Made by a program: the position numbers and the translations under genes. From contig NZ_VMBP01000002.1 in NCBI RefSeq assembly GCF_007559435.1, positions 62,001 through 126,000 of the forward strand: 64,000 nucleotides of DNA. The letters are read 5' to 3'. Positions 1 to 8,504 of this stretch are shown one piece after another. This stretch comes from Ancylobacter moscoviensis (GTDB lineage: Bacteria > Pseudomonadota > Alphaproteobacteria > Rhizobiales > Xanthobacteraceae). The first letter of the stretch is position 1; the number at the start of each line of letters is the position of its first letter. The notes below the pieces were generated by a model, which saw only the letters and a program-made list of their open reading frames with translations, made no database searches and was not told the DNA's origin.

Positions 1-3
1 TGA

Positions 4-26
4 ATGCCCGGGCCAAGCCCGGGCAT
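4..26. repeat. Palindromic repeat, right-hand hairpin (edge copy)
   Basis: A hairpin with 9-bp arms ATGCCCGGG/CCCGGGCAT around the loop CCAAG, followed by GACG. It is identical to the right-hand end of the full element at 23075-23216. The rest of the element probably lies to the left of the window. It sits just downstream of the stop codon of the reverse-strand gene ending at 54, so it may also work as that gene's 3' hairpin. Confidence 0.7.
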
Positions 27-53
27 GACGTCGTGAACGGGGAGGGGACGTCC

Positions 54-1424
54 TTACTCCGCTGCCGCGCTTACGCCGCCGCCGAAGGTGCGTTCCATTT
101 CGCGCCGCAGGCGCACGGTCGGGCTGTCCTTCACCTCGACATCGGCCCAGCCGACGATCTCGCCCTCGGGGATGTCGCGCTTGAGCGCCACGTGGTGGGC
201 GAGGCCGATGGGCAGGCCGCCCTTCGCCAGCGAGGTGGCGGCGGGAAAGAGCTTGCCCCACACCGTGAAGCCTCCTTCGCCGTCGAGCATCTCGCCGGCC
301 TTCAGCGGGCGCTTGGCGACCGCCACCACATCGCCGTTGAACGCCTCGGTGACGCCGGTCGGTTCGCCCCGCAGCACGGCGGAGGCGACGCTGACGCCGA
401 GTTCCAGCCCGATGAGATGATAGGGGCGGTAGAGCGCGGTGTAGCGGCCCGACGGGTCCGTCACCACGCCATATTCCTTGAAGCAGCGGCGGGCATAGTC
501 GCCCCGTGCGCTCGGGTCGGCCTCGAACACCACATAGACGCCCCAGCGCAGATCGCGGAACACCGGGCGCCCGTCACGCTCCAGCGAGGAGACCGTCTCC
601 ACCGTGCCGGAGTGTTCCAGAATGCCCCCGCGCTCGCGCGGGCGCAGCACGGTGGCGAGATCGTCGACGCCGCAGGGCGGGAACAGCAGGCCGTCCGAGG
701 GCGCCTTCAGCCCCGCCGCATTGGCGATCGCCGCCATTTCGATGGACGACTTGGTGCCGTCGGCGAAGGAGTTGAACATCTGGGCATTCATGCCGCCCTG
801 CGCGGCCTGCTCGACGGTGAGGCCGTAGAGATCCCAGATCGTGTCCGGCGTCGAGCGGTGGAAGCTCGGCAGGTACTTCGTGCCCTTGCCGGCGGCGACC
901 ACGCTGAAGCCACAGGTGCGCGCCCAGTCCACCATCTCGCAGACCAGCGCCGGCTGGTCGCCATAGGCCATGGAGTAGACCACGCCGGCCTTGCGGGCGC
1001 GCTCGGCCAGCAGCGGGCCGACCAGCACGTCGGCCTCGACCGTCACCATGACGATGTGCCGCCCGTGCTCGATGGCCTTCAGCGCGTGATGTGCGCCGGC
1101 GGCGGGATTGCCCGTGACTTCCACCACGACGTCGAGCCCGTCGGCCGAAATCAGAGCGTCGGCATCCTCTGTGAGCACGGTGCGGCCGGTGCGCAGCGCC
1201 TCGGCGAAGGACGGGGCGACGGCAGCCGCCACGTCCCAGCCGGTCGCTTCCAGTGCGGCGCGGGCACGCGGCACGGAAAGGTCGGCGATTCCCAGCAGAT
1301 GCAGCCCCGGCGTGGTGCGCAACTGCGACAGGAACATGGAGCCGAACTTGCCGGCGCCGATAAGGCCGACACGGATGGGGCGGCCTTCGTCGGCGCGCGC
1401 CTTGAGCATGCGGGCGAGATTCAT
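54..1424 (-). CDS. NAD(P)-binding oxidoreductase with C-terminal SAF domain (COG4091, homoserine dehydrogenase-like)
   Basis: A predicted 456-residue oxidoreductase. The N-terminus has a Rossmann nucleotide-binding motif GAGKFG at about residues 23-28, after which the fold resembles the NAD-binding domain of homoserine dehydrogenase. The last ~100 residues look like a SAF domain, as in the COG4091 family of predicted homoserine dehydrogenase-like proteins. The substrate is not known from sequence; related proteins are linked to branched sugar-acid catabolism, and true homoserine dehydrogenase activity is unlikely given the SAF tail. The ATG at 1424 was chosen because GGAAGGAAC lies just upstream; a longer reading to 1508 would add a low-complexity leader. 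No pathway neighbour is visible in the window. Confidence 0.75.
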   Translation of the reverse strand: MNLARMLKARADEGRPIRVGLIGAGKFGSMFLSQLRTTPGLHLLGIADLSVPRARAALEATGWDVAAAVAPSFAEALRTGRTVLTEDADALISADGLDVVVEVTGNPAAGAHHALKAIEHGRHIVMVTVEADVLVGPLLAERARKAGVVYSMAYGDQPALVCEMVDWARTCGFSVVAAGKGTKYLPSFHRSTPDTIWDLYGLTVEQAAQGGMNAQMFNSFADGTKSSIEMAAIANAAGLKAPSDGLLFPPCGVDDLATVLRPRERGGILEHSGTVETVSSLERDGRPVFRDLRWGVYVVFEADPSARGDYARRCFKEYGVVTDPSGRYTALYRPYHLIGLELGVSVASAVLRGEPTGVTEAFNGDVVAVAKRPLKAGEMLDGEGGFTVWGKLFPAATSLAKGGLPIGLAHHVALKRDIPEGEIVGWADVEVKDSPTVRLRREMERTFGGGVSAAAE

Positions 1425-1517
1425 GGGCGTGTTCCTTCCCTGGCGTTGTCCGGCGGACCTTTGGTGTCCGCTCTTGTCTTCGGCCGATGCGGGTTTGGCG
1501 CCCCGCACCGTCGTCGT

Positions 1518-2837
1518 TCAGCCGGCCACCGCTCGGCCCTTGCTCCGCGGCGCGGATGTCTTCGGTGCCGCAGCCTTCGGGGCGGTCTGAGGCGGGGCGG
1601 CATCCTCTGCCGTCCTCAGCGCCAGAATGCGGTCGGCGAGGGTCGGCGAGGCGCCGTTCGCGGCCGGAGCGTGGCTGGCCAGCAGGACGTCGATGGGCGA
1701 GCCTGGACCTTCCAGCCGCGCCGTCAGATGGGCGACCTCGGCGGCGATGTCGCTGATGCGCTCACGCAGCAGCGCCGTGTCGTCGGCCTCGTCCCGGGAG
1801 GAGACGCCGCCCGCGGGCGTGGCGGGGACGGTGGTGGCGAGGGACAGGAGATGGTCGAGCTGCTGTTGCAGCCCGGCCCGGTCGTCGCGCGCCTTGGCGA
1901 GCGCGTCGTCGAGCATCGCCTTCTCGGCGCGGAGCATCTCGATGGTGTCGGCGGCCTCGCGTGCCAGCGCCTCGGCCGTACGCTGCGCCTGCCGCGCGTC
2001 GCCGGTGAGACGGCTCGCTTCGGCTTCGGTGGCGGCGCGCGCCTGCTCGGCTTCCAGCGTACGTGCTTCCAGGGCAGCAACCTGCGCGGTGAGGGCGGCG
2101 CGCTCGGTCCTGAGAGCGGCTGCCTCGCGATCGAGCGTCGCCAGCCGCGCCTCGGTGTCGGCGAGCTGCTCCCGCAACTGGCGATTCTTCGTGAGTTCGA
2201 CGGAAAGGCTCTCGGAGGTCGTGCGCAGCGTGTTGCGCTCGGTCGTCAGATGCGTGTTGGTCGCCGCCAGATTGCGGTCGAGCTCGCCGATCCGGTCCTT
2301 CAGCGTGTCGCGCAGGGTGGTGAGCGCCACGTGGTCGATCTTGAACTCGTCTTCGCGGGCACTGGTCTCTTCCAGCGCGATGCGGGTCTCGGCGAGATCG
2401 GCGCTCGTGGTCTGCAGGGCGGCGCGGGTCTCCGCCAGATCGCGGGAGTGGATGTCGAGCTCGCTGGCCAGCCGGTCGCGCTCGGCGGTGATCGCGCTGT
2501 GCTCGGTCTGAAGCGCGGTCAGTTCGCCGGCCAGGCGGTCGATCGTCTCCTGACGCGTCCGCAATTCCTCGGCCTGGCGCGTCACATCGGTCCACTGGGA
2601 GGCCGCACGGTTCTGGAGCTTGTTCACCTCGAGTTCGAGGCGACGCACATCGACCGCGAAGATGGCGCGCTGCTCGTCCTTGTCGGCCTGGACTTCGGCG
2701 ACCGAAACGGGAATGGCGCCCTCGATGCGCTTGCGCGTGAGACGCACGGCGCGGCGCCACACGGCGGGAAGCGCCAGCAGCGCCAGCAACGTCGCCGTCA
2801 GGAAGCCAATGGCGGCATACATGATCGCTTCGATCAT
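1518..2837 (-). CDS. Membrane-anchored long coiled-coil protein, function unknown
   Basis: A 439-residue protein of unknown function. One hydrophobic segment at about residues 4-25 should anchor it in the inner membrane. It is followed by several hundred residues rich in Ala, Glu, Leu, Arg and Thr with strong heptad character (many LA.ERDRLA and LRTERAAL-like repeats), which predicts a long coiled coil. The C-terminal ~60 residues are Ala/Pro/Lys-rich and probably disordered. The ATG at 2837 has GAGGTGAG upstream; a GTG at 2849 would fall inside that ribosome-binding site, so it was not used. It lies 93 bp upstream of the gene at 54-1424 on the same strand, so co-transcription is possible. 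No catalytic motif is seen. A role in envelope organisation is only a guess. Confidence 0.7.
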   Translation of the reverse strand: MIEAIMYAAIGFLTATLLALLALPAVWRRAVRLTRKRIEGAIPVSVAEVQADKDEQRAIFAVDVRRLELEVNKLQNRAASQWTDVTRQAEELRTRQETIDRLAGELTALQTEHSAITAERDRLASELDIHSRDLAETRAALQTTSADLAETRIALEETSAREDEFKIDHVALTTLRDTLKDRIGELDRNLAATNTHLTTERNTLRTTSESLSVELTKNRQLREQLADTEARLATLDREAAALRTERAALTAQVAALEARTLEAEQARAATEAEASRLTGDARQAQRTAEALAREAADTIEMLRAEKAMLDDALAKARDDRAGLQQQLDHLLSLATTVPATPAGGVSSRDEADDTALLRERISDIAAEVAHLTARLEGPGSPIDVLLASHAPAANGASPTLADRILALRTAEDAAPPQTAPKAAAPKTSAPRSKGRAVAG

Positions 2838-2963
2838 GCGGAGTCTCACCTCAAACGCGGCATGTCCGCCCGGAGCGGGCCGGACGGCAGCTTACGGACC
2901 ATAGGTTACAAATACCGAAACGGCCGGGCCAGCCCGACCGGGCGCCGGTGCCTCGGTGTGGCG

Positions 2964-3557
2964 TCAGAAGGGGTTCCAGGTCGAGTTGGGAGTGAACTTC
3001 AGGTAGCCGATATTGGCGCCGAGGCGCACGCCGACACCCGAACGGATCGGCACCACCACCACCTTGTCGGCGGCCAGGGCGGTCATGCCGAAGCCGGCGA
3101 CGAAATAGGCCGAGCCGGAGATGCCACCGAAGCGGCGGAAGATGTCGCTGATGGAATTGAGGTTGTACACGAGGATCATCGTGCGGGCGCCGTCGCCGCC
3201 GAAATCCCAGCCGAGCGAGGGACCCTGCCAGTATACCTTCACGTCGCCAGCGTTGCGGGTGTAGAGCGTGCCTTCGCCATAGCGCAGGCCGCCGACAAAG
3301 GCGCCGGAACCCTCCTGGCCGAGGATGTAGCCGTTGGGCTGGCCCCACTGGCTCACCGCTTTCTCGATGGAGAGGGCGAGGCCCCGCGACACCTCGCCGA
3401 AGAAGCCGTGCCCGCGCTGGACGAGCTCGTCGGACGAGTAGGTCGGGTTCGATTGGGCACGGGCCGGCATGGCGGCAAAGGGGAGGGTGGCAAGAAGGGC
3501 GAGGCAGGCAGCAAGGGCGCGCAAGGTCGGCATCGTCGGTCTCGCGTTGGATCTCAT
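2964..3557 (-). CDS. eipA: EipA-family (DUF1134) envelope integrity protein
   Basis: A 197-residue secreted protein of the DUF1134 family, which includes Brucella EipA, a periplasmic protein needed for envelope integrity. An N-terminal signal peptide covers roughly the first 35 residues and ends in an AxA-type site before QSNPTYS. The mature part contains the family-typical glycine-rich segments FFGEVSRGLA, GWDFGGDGART and LVYNLN. The biochemical function of the family is not settled; a small periplasmic beta-barrel fold is known for Brucella EipA. The ATG at 3557 is preferred over an adjacent TTG; a second ATG at 3533 would also leave a complete signal peptide. No strong Shine-Dalgarno sequence separates the two. 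Confidence 0.85.
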   Translation of the reverse strand: MRSNARPTMPTLRALAACLALLATLPFAAMPARAQSNPTYSSDELVQRGHGFFGEVSRGLALSIEKAVSQWGQPNGYILGQEGSGAFVGGLRYGEGTLYTRNAGDVKVYWQGPSLGWDFGGDGARTMILVYNLNSISDIFRRFGGISGSAYFVAGFGMTALAADKVVVVPIRSGVGVRLGANIGYLKFTPNSTWNPF

Positions 3558-3701
3558 CAAACGGGGACGGAGCCCGAGACGGGCCCAGAATCCGACATCC
3601 CCACACCAAACATCAAAATCGAACCTATCATTAGCACGGAGTGCGACCTTAGGAAGGCGCGTCGAGCCGGCGAAAGGCTGGTTCCGCTGCGAATGTGATC
3701 C

Positions 3702-4514
3702 TCAGGTCGCGGCGCCGCGGGCGACAAACCCCGTCACACGATAGCTTTCCGCGGTGCGGCCATAGGGCAGGGGCGTGCCGTCCGGACGGCGCACGCTGCC
3801 GCCCGCCGCCCGTACCAGAGCATGGCCGGCGGCCACATCCCATTCGCATACCGTGCCGAGTCGCGGGTAGATGTCGGCGCGCCCTTCCGCGACGAGGCCG
3901 AATTTCAGCGCGGAACCGCAGCTGATCCGTTCGGCGATATCGAGTTCGGCAAGCAGCGCCTCCGTCCCCGGATCGGGATGCGACCGGCTGGCGACGGCAA
4001 CAATTCCTCTCTCCGGCATCGGCCGGCAATGGATCGGCGACCAGGAGGACGGATCGGCGACCGGGCCGGCGGCGAAGGCCGCGCTCGCCGTCCCGGTCAC
4101 GGCGCCCGCATAGAGCTTGCCGACCGCCGGGCCGAGGACGATGCCGTGCGTCGGCACGCCGTTTTCCACAAGCCCGATATTCACCGTGAACTCGCCGCTG
4201 GAGCCGACGAACTCACGCGTGCCGTCGAGCGGGTCGACGAGCAGGAAAGTGCGGGAAGGCGCCTCGCCCTTGCCCTGGGAGACCGCTTCCTCGGCGATCA
4301 CCGGCACACCGGGCAGGATACGGGCGAGCTCGCCGCGCAGCAGCTCCTCGGCGGCGAGATCGGCAGCGGTAACGGGGCTCTGGTCGGCCTTGGCGTTCAC
4401 CGTCAGGCCCTCGGCGCGGATGCGCAGGATCACCTCGCCGGCCTTCAGCGCGGCATCGGCGAGGGCGGCCAGAAGGGAGAGGTGCGGCGGCAGGTGGGCG
4501 GTCGGCAGGGACAT
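3702..4514 (-). CDS. cysQ: 3'(2'),5'-bisphosphate nucleotidase CysQ
   Basis: A 270-residue inositol-monophosphatase-superfamily phosphatase. It hydrolyses 3'-phosphoadenosine 5'-phosphate to AMP, recycling the by-product of PAPS-dependent sulfate assimilation and sulfation in the cytoplasm. The metal-binding signature DPLDGT is at residues 94-99, the upstream acidic pair EE at 75-76, and the second signature WDVAAGHALVRAAGG lies near residue 225. Length is normal for CysQ. It is divergent from chpT, with about 120 bp between the two starts, so the promoters must lie in 4515-4637. A plain inositol monophosphatase is the main alternative, but the motif spacing favours CysQ. Confidence 0.88.
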   Translation of the reverse strand: MSLPTAHLPPHLSLLAALADAALKAGEVILRIRAEGLTVNAKADQSPVTAADLAAEELLRGELARILPGVPVIAEEAVSQGKGEAPSRTFLLVDPLDGTREFVGSSGEFTVNIGLVENGVPTHGIVLGPAVGKLYAGAVTGTASAAFAAGPVADPSSWSPIHCRPMPERGIVAVASRSHPDPGTEALLAELDIAERISCGSALKFGLVAEGRADIYPRLGTVCEWDVAAGHALVRAAGGSVRRPDGTPLPYGRTAESYRVTGFVARGAAT

Positions 4515-4637
4515 CGGGGAGGAGAGCTCTCGGTGTTCGCGCGAGGTTGGCGTCGCTGGGGGCGCGGTGTATCACAGCCCGCACGCCGGCTGCACATTTT
4601 GCGGCCGATTCGCCTGAAAAACACCGCAAGGGATGCG

Positions 4638-5285
4638 ATGACGACCGCCATCGACCTCGACAAGCTCGATCTTGCCGCCCTCCTGTGTTCGCGCGTGTGC
4701 CATGACGTCATCAGCCCGGTCGGCGCCATCGTGAACGGGCTCGAGGTGCTCGACGACGAGGACGACCCGGCCATGAAGGCCTTCGCTCTCGACCTCATCG
4801 CCAAGAGCGCCAAACAGGCTTCCGCCCGACTGCAATTTGCCCGCCTCGCCTTCGGAGCGGCTGGCTCGGCCGGGGCGCAGATCGACACCGGCGACGCGGA
4901 AAAGGTGGCGCGCGGCTTCATCGAGGACGACCGCACCAGCCTCGAATGGCAGGTGCCGCGCGTGCTCGCGCCGAAGAACAAGGTGAAGCTCCTGCTGAAC
5001 CTGCTGATCGTCGCCACCTCGACCATCCCGCGCGGCGGGCGCATCGCCGTCGAAGCAACGGGGGAAGGCGAGGAAGGCGGTTTCCGCCTGCGTACCGAAG
5101 GCAGCCATTCGCGCATTCCCCCGCATCTGGTCGGCCTGCTCGCCGGCGAGGCGCCGGAAGGCGGCGCGCTCGACGCGCATGCGATCCAGCCGCATTATAC
5201 GGGCCTGCTGGGGCGGGCGACCGGCTATGGCTTCAATCTCGCGCATGAGGGCGAGGCGGTGACCATTCTGGTCGAGCGTGCCTGA
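4638..5285 (+). CDS. chpT: Histidine phosphotransferase ChpT
   Basis: A 215-residue cell-cycle phosphotransferase. ChpT takes phosphate from the hybrid kinase CckA and passes it to CtrA and CpdR in the cytoplasm. It is built like a degenerate histidine kinase: a dimerising helical hairpin with the phosphorylatable His22 in the motif VCHDVISP, then a Bergerat-like domain that does not bind ATP (about residues 85-215). The ATG at 4638 gives the typical start shortly before LCSRVCHD; the open frame runs upstream to 3822, but that stretch lies opposite cysQ and has no ChpT similarity. It is only 2.5 kb from ctrA, as in other Hyphomicrobiales where the two are near neighbours. Confidence 0.92.
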   Translation: MTTAIDLDKLDLAALLCSRVCHDVISPVGAIVNGLEVLDDEDDPAMKAFALDLIAKSAKQASARLQFARLAFGAAGSAGAQIDTGDAEKVARGFIEDDRTSLEWQVPRVLAPKNKVKLLLNLLIVATSTIPRGGRIAVEATGEGEEGGFRLRTEGSHSRIPPHLVGLLAGEAPEGGALDAHAIQPHYTGLLGRATGYGFNLAHEGEAVTILVERA

Positions 5286-5392
5286 CGCGATCTCCCGCAG
5301 CGTCATTTTCAGAAGACATTAACCGATCGGTGGACAATCTGGCGTGCAGGCCGAAAGGCGTGCGCGTTGTGTTCCAGTATTGCCGGTCATCC

Positions 5393-6616
5393 ATGTTCCC
5401 CGTCGATTCCCTGACCGCCGCCCCGCGCGGATCCGTCCCGAACGACGCGGCCTTTGCCGCCAAGCCCTTTCGCGCTTCCGGCGCCCTGCGCGCCGAGATG
5501 CTCCGGTCTGAGCCTCCGCGTCCCGCACCGGCGCGTGTCGATGTGCTGGTGTTCTCTTTCCATGGCATGCGATTCGCGTTGCCGGCCGCCCATATCGTCG
5601 ATGTGATGACGGTTTCCGGCGCGCGCTGGGAGCGTCTGGTCGCCATGTCCGCCACGGGTACGCTGGGTGCCAGCGGCCTGCCGCTGATCCGGCTTGCCGC
5701 CCGCATGGGCTTCGCCGCGGACGCCACCAACCGGCCGGTGCAAGGCGGGCTGGTGCTGTTCGGCACCGCCGGCAAGGTGCGTGCGACCGTGCTGATCGAC
5801 GACGTGCCGACGCGCGTGTCCGCGGGGGTCGAGACCATGCCGGCGAGCTGGCGCAGTCGCTTCAGCCCCTGCGAGGACATGATTGACGGCGTGGCCCTGC
5901 TGCCGGACGGAGCGCAGGCGGCGATGATCGACCTGCCGCTCGGCGTCAACGCGCCGCGGGCCGCCGTGGCCGGTGCTCCCGAGCGGGACACCGCCCATCT
6001 GCTGGTGCGGGCGGGACGGGCGCAACTCGAAGCCGTGCGCATTGCCGCTGTCCGGGATCTGAGGCCGCTCGACGAAGTTCCGGGGCTGGCGGTCCTTCCC
6101 TCCGCCGCTCTCCCGCGTGGCCGCCAGCGCATGCTGCTCGAATTTGGCGGCCAGGGTGACGTGGTTGCCGTCGACGAGGTGGTGGGTCTCGCGCCGCAGG
6201 GCCGCATCGAGCGCGTCGGGAGCTTGCGCTTCCTCGCCACGCCGACCGGCCGCTACCGGCTTCTGGAGCCCGGCGGCACCCAGCCTGCCCGCGCGGTGAC
6301 CAAGCGCGTGCTGGTGACGGCGCCGGAAGATGCCGGGCGCTCCGTGCTTCGCGACCTCGTCCGCTCCATGGGCCATGAGGTGTCGCTCGCTGACGATCCG
6401 CGCGCGGCGCGGCTGGCCGGCGGGCGTTTCGATGTGATCCTGTTCGATCTTGACGCCTATGAGGACGTGCGCGCCGGGGGCGTCGAGGCGACGGACGGTG
6501 CGCAGCGCATTGGCCTTGCGGCCGGCGCTCTTCCCGCCGCGCCGCGCGGCTTCGCGCGCGTGGTTCCGGCGGGCGACGCCGTCGCGCTGGCGCTGGCCCT
6601 GCTGCGGCGCGCCTAG
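5393..6616 (+). CDS. CheW-like protein with degenerate receiver-like C-terminus
   Basis: A protein of about 407 residues placed 107 bp after chpT. Two CheW-like segments can be seen. The first (about residues 48-190) begins DVLVFSFHGMRFALPAAHIV, the usual CheW opening. The second (about 200-290) begins LLVRAGRAQLEAVRI. The last ~100 residues start KRVLVTAPEDAGRSVLRDLV and include VILFDLDAY, resembling a response-regulator fold whose phosphoacceptor region is eroded. The order CheW-CheW-REC recalls the C-terminal part of a CheA-type kinase, but no Hpt or HATPase domain is present. Start codon uncertain: the ATG at 5393 is used; a GTG at 5330 is in frame but neither has a clear ribosome-binding site. 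Function unknown; a scaffold role near the ChpT-CtrA relay is inference. Confidence 0.7.
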   Translation: MFPVDSLTAAPRGSVPNDAAFAAKPFRASGALRAEMLRSEPPRPAPARVDVLVFSFHGMRFALPAAHIVDVMTVSGARWERLVAMSATGTLGASGLPLIRLAARMGFAADATNRPVQGGLVLFGTAGKVRATVLIDDVPTRVSAGVETMPASWRSRFSPCEDMIDGVALLPDGAQAAMIDLPLGVNAPRAAVAGAPERDTAHLLVRAGRAQLEAVRIAAVRDLRPLDEVPGLAVLPSAALPRGRQRMLLEFGGQGDVVAVDEVVGLAPQGRIERVGSLRFLATPTGRYRLLEPGGTQPARAVTKRVLVTAPEDAGRSVLRDLVRSMGHEVSLADDPRAARLAGGRFDVILFDLDAYEDVRAGGVEATDGAQRIGLAAGALPAAPRGFARVVPAGDAVALALALLRRA

Positions 6617-6720
6617 AAGCGAGCCGACCGATCACAGCTGCGCCATCCGTGCTTTCCACGGCTGTGCCGTGTCCTGGGGCCTGATAGGCTTCCGTTCGGT
6701 ATCGCCCCCGGAATCCGTGC

Positions 6721-7119
6721 ATGGCCCTGTTGAAGATTCTCCGCGTGCTTCTGGCGCTTCTGGCGCTGGGCTCGGCCATGGCGGGCGCGGCATCGGCTTC
6801 GGCGGCGATGGCGAAGCGTTCCGCCCCTTGCCACGAGTCGGCGCTGTCGGCTGCGGGGGAGGGGCATGCGGCGGCGGGTCATGTGGCTCCTGCGAGCTTG
6901 GCATCTGCCAAGGGATCGGGAGGAACCCTTCATCCGCCCGCGTCGGATGCGGTGCGTCTTCACCTGTGCTGCGTGTTGAGCCAGCTCGTGGCATCGCCGT
7001 TCACCGTGCCCGCTATCGTACCGCCGGTCTCGCGCGTCGCAGCGCTTCTGCCACCGGTCGGGGCGGCCCTGTCCGGCCTGACGTTGGCGACGCCGGTGCC
7101 TCCACCCCGAGCCGTCTGA
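6721..7119 (+). CDS. Small secreted or membrane Cys/His-containing protein, DUF2946-like
   Basis: A 132-residue protein with an N-terminal hydrophobic signal segment (about residues 1-28). It has scattered His and Cys residues ([21 protein letters not shown]) and a hydrophobic C-terminal third ending PVPPPRAV. The layout resembles the DUF2946-type protein at 54157-54567: signal, His-rich middle, CC pair, hydrophobic segment and proline-rich end. It lies 58 bp upstream of the DUF305 gene on the same strand, so the two probably form an operon. A link to periplasmic copper handling is inferred from this pairing only. Confidence 0.6.
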   Translation: MALLKILRVLLALLALGSAMAGAASASAAMAKRSAPCHESALSAAGEGHAAAGHVAPASLASAKGSGGTLHPPASDAVRLHLCCVLSQLVASPFTVPAIVPPVSRVAALLPPVGAALSGLTLATPVPPPRAV

Positions 7120-7177
7120 TCCTCGTTCGACGCGCGGCCCGTCACGGCCGCACCTTTGCGATCCGATGGAGAAAGAC

Positions 7178-7573
7178 ATGAAGAACATCACCCGTGCGGC
7201 CCTGATCGCCGCCAGCCTCGCCGTGCCTTCGCTCGCCTTCGCCCAGGGTATGCCCATGGGGCAGGACCATATGCAGCATGGGAACATGCCGATGGACCAC
7301 AGCGCTCATATGGGCGACGGCGCCTCGACCAAGGCCTTCGAGGAAGCCAACAGCCGCATGCACGAGGGAATGGCGATTCCGTTCTCCGGCAACGCGGATG
7401 TCGACTTCGCCCGCGGCATGATTCCCCACCATCAGGGGGCGATCGATATGGCGAAGATCGAGCTGCAGTACGGCAAGGATCCGGAGCTGCGGAAGCTGGC
7501 CGAGGAGATCATCAAGGCTCAGGAAGGCGAAATCGCCTTCCTGAAGGCCTGGCTGGCCAAAAACGCGAAGTAG
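7178..7573 (+). CDS. DUF305 family periplasmic, probably copper-binding, protein
   Basis: A 131-residue secreted protein of the DUF305 family, whose characterised members (such as CopM of cyanobacteria) bind copper in the periplasm. The signal peptide spans about residues 1-22 (AFAQ). A Met/His-rich stretch follows ([19 protein letters not shown]), then the core with the family signature [20 protein letters not shown] and a C-terminal helix. The ATG at 7178 is preferred because GGAGAAAG sits just upstream; an ATG at 7166 overlaps that site. It follows the Cys/His-rich small protein at 6721-7119. The metal ligand set is visible, but copper specificity is family knowledge. Confidence 0.87.
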   Translation: MKNITRAALIAASLAVPSLAFAQGMPMGQDHMQHGNMPMDHSAHMGDGASTKAFEEANSRMHEGMAIPFSGNADVDFARGMIPHHQGAIDMAKIELQYGKDPELRKLAEEIIKAQEGEIAFLKAWLAKNAK

Positions 7574-7589
7574 GCGGACCTGAAGTATC

Positions 7590-7618
7590 GTCATGGCCGG
7601 GCTAGTCCCGGCCATGAC
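7590..7618. repeat. Palindromic repeat, single hairpin copy
   Basis: A perfect 12-bp inverted repeat, GTCATGGCCGGG / CCCGGCCATGAC, with loop CTAGT. The stem is the same as the right-hand hairpins at 24587-24609 and 33566-33588. It starts 16 bp after the DUF305 stop codon, so it can fold as a 3' hairpin in that transcript, but it has no U-run. Confidence 0.75.
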
Positions 7619-7668
7619 ACCATGCGGGTGGCTTCAGACAGGCCGACAGCTGCTGGAGAGATGCCACA

Positions 7669-7695
7669 AAACAAAAACCCCGCCGTGTGGCGGGG
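7669..7695 (-). terminator. Rho-independent terminator of ctrA
   Basis: On the reverse strand, a 7-bp GC stem (CCCCGCC/GGCGGGG, 7678-7695, loop of four bases) is followed directly by a U-rich run (complement of ACAAAAA). It lies about 55 bp past the ctrA stop, as expected for an intrinsic terminator. Confidence 0.8.
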
Positions 7696-7750
7696 CTTCA
7701 GTTGGGCAGGCGCCACCTGGCGCCTTGCCGCTCGGGATGTCGTCCGGCTC

Positions 7751-8452
7751 TCAGGCCGAGATGCGCTGTTCCTGCTCGCCCATCTCGCGCAGCACGTAGC
7801 CGCGGCCCCAGACCGTCTCGATGAAGTTGTGGCCTTGGGAGGCGTTGGCGAGCTTCTTGCGCAGCTTGCAGATGAAGACGTCGATGATCTTGAGTTCCGG
7901 CTCGTCCATGCCGCCATAGAGATGGTTGAGGAACATCTCCTTGGTCAGCGTGGTGCCCTTGCGCAGGCTGAGGAGCTCCAGCATCTGGTACTCCTTGCCC
8001 GTGAGATGCACGCGGTTGCCAGCGACCTCGACCGTCTTGGTGTCGAGGTTGACCACCAGATCGCCGGTGGTGATGACCGACTGGGCGTGCCCCTTCGAAC
8101 GCCGGACGATGGCGTGGATGCGGGCGACCAGCTCGTCCTTGTGGAATGGTTTGGTGAGATAGTCGTCGGCGCCGAAGCCGAGGCCCTTCACCTTGTCCTC
8201 GATGCCGGCGAGGCCGGACAGGATGAGGATGGGCGTCTTCACCTTGGCGACGCGCAGTCCCTTGAGGACATCGTAGCCCGACATGTCCGGCAGGTTCAGG
8301 TCCAGCAGGATGATGTCGTAGTCGTAGAGCTTGCCGAGATCGACGCCTTCCTCACCGAGATCGGTCGTGTAGACGTTGAAGTTCTCGGACTTGAGCATCA
8401 GTTCGATGCTCTGCGCGGTCGCGCGGTCGTCCTCGATGAGCAAGACGCGCAT
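7751..8452 (-). CDS. ctrA: Cell-cycle response regulator CtrA
   Basis: A 233-residue OmpR-family response regulator, the master cell-cycle transcription factor of alphaproteobacteria. The receiver domain covers residues 1-120, with the acidic pocket at ED/D near 7-9, phosphoacceptor Asp51 ([11 protein letters not shown]) and Lys in the TKPF motif. The winged-helix DNA-binding domain is at about 125-225, with [12 protein letters not shown] and [10 protein letters not shown]. CtrA receives phosphate from ChpT, binds TTAA-type boxes and controls division, flagellar and DNA-methylation genes. The ATG at 8452 gives the canonical N-terminus [10 protein letters not shown] long upstream region with many GANTC sites separates it from the divergent fliJ-like gene, and a terminator follows at 7669-7695. 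Confidence 0.97.
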   Translation of the reverse strand: MRVLLIEDDRATAQSIELMLKSENFNVYTTDLGEEGVDLGKLYDYDIILLDLNLPDMSGYDVLKGLRVAKVKTPILILSGLAGIEDKVKGLGFGADDYLTKPFHKDELVARIHAIVRRSKGHAQSVITTGDLVVNLDTKTVEVAGNRVHLTGKEYQMLELLSLRKGTTLTKEMFLNHLYGGMDEPELKIIDVFICKLRKKLANASQGHNFIETVWGRGYVLREMGEQEQRISA

Positions 8453-8504
8453 GCCAATCCCCTTCCCTCGCCATGGCCCCGGGGGTTTCAGCGCTCAATC
8501 GGAC

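Noticed and set aside
33..3698. A 1221-codon open frame on the plus strand
   Set aside because: It lies opposite three well-supported reverse-strand genes and has Arg/Gly/His-rich composition with no domain, as expected for the antisense of high-GC coding sequence.
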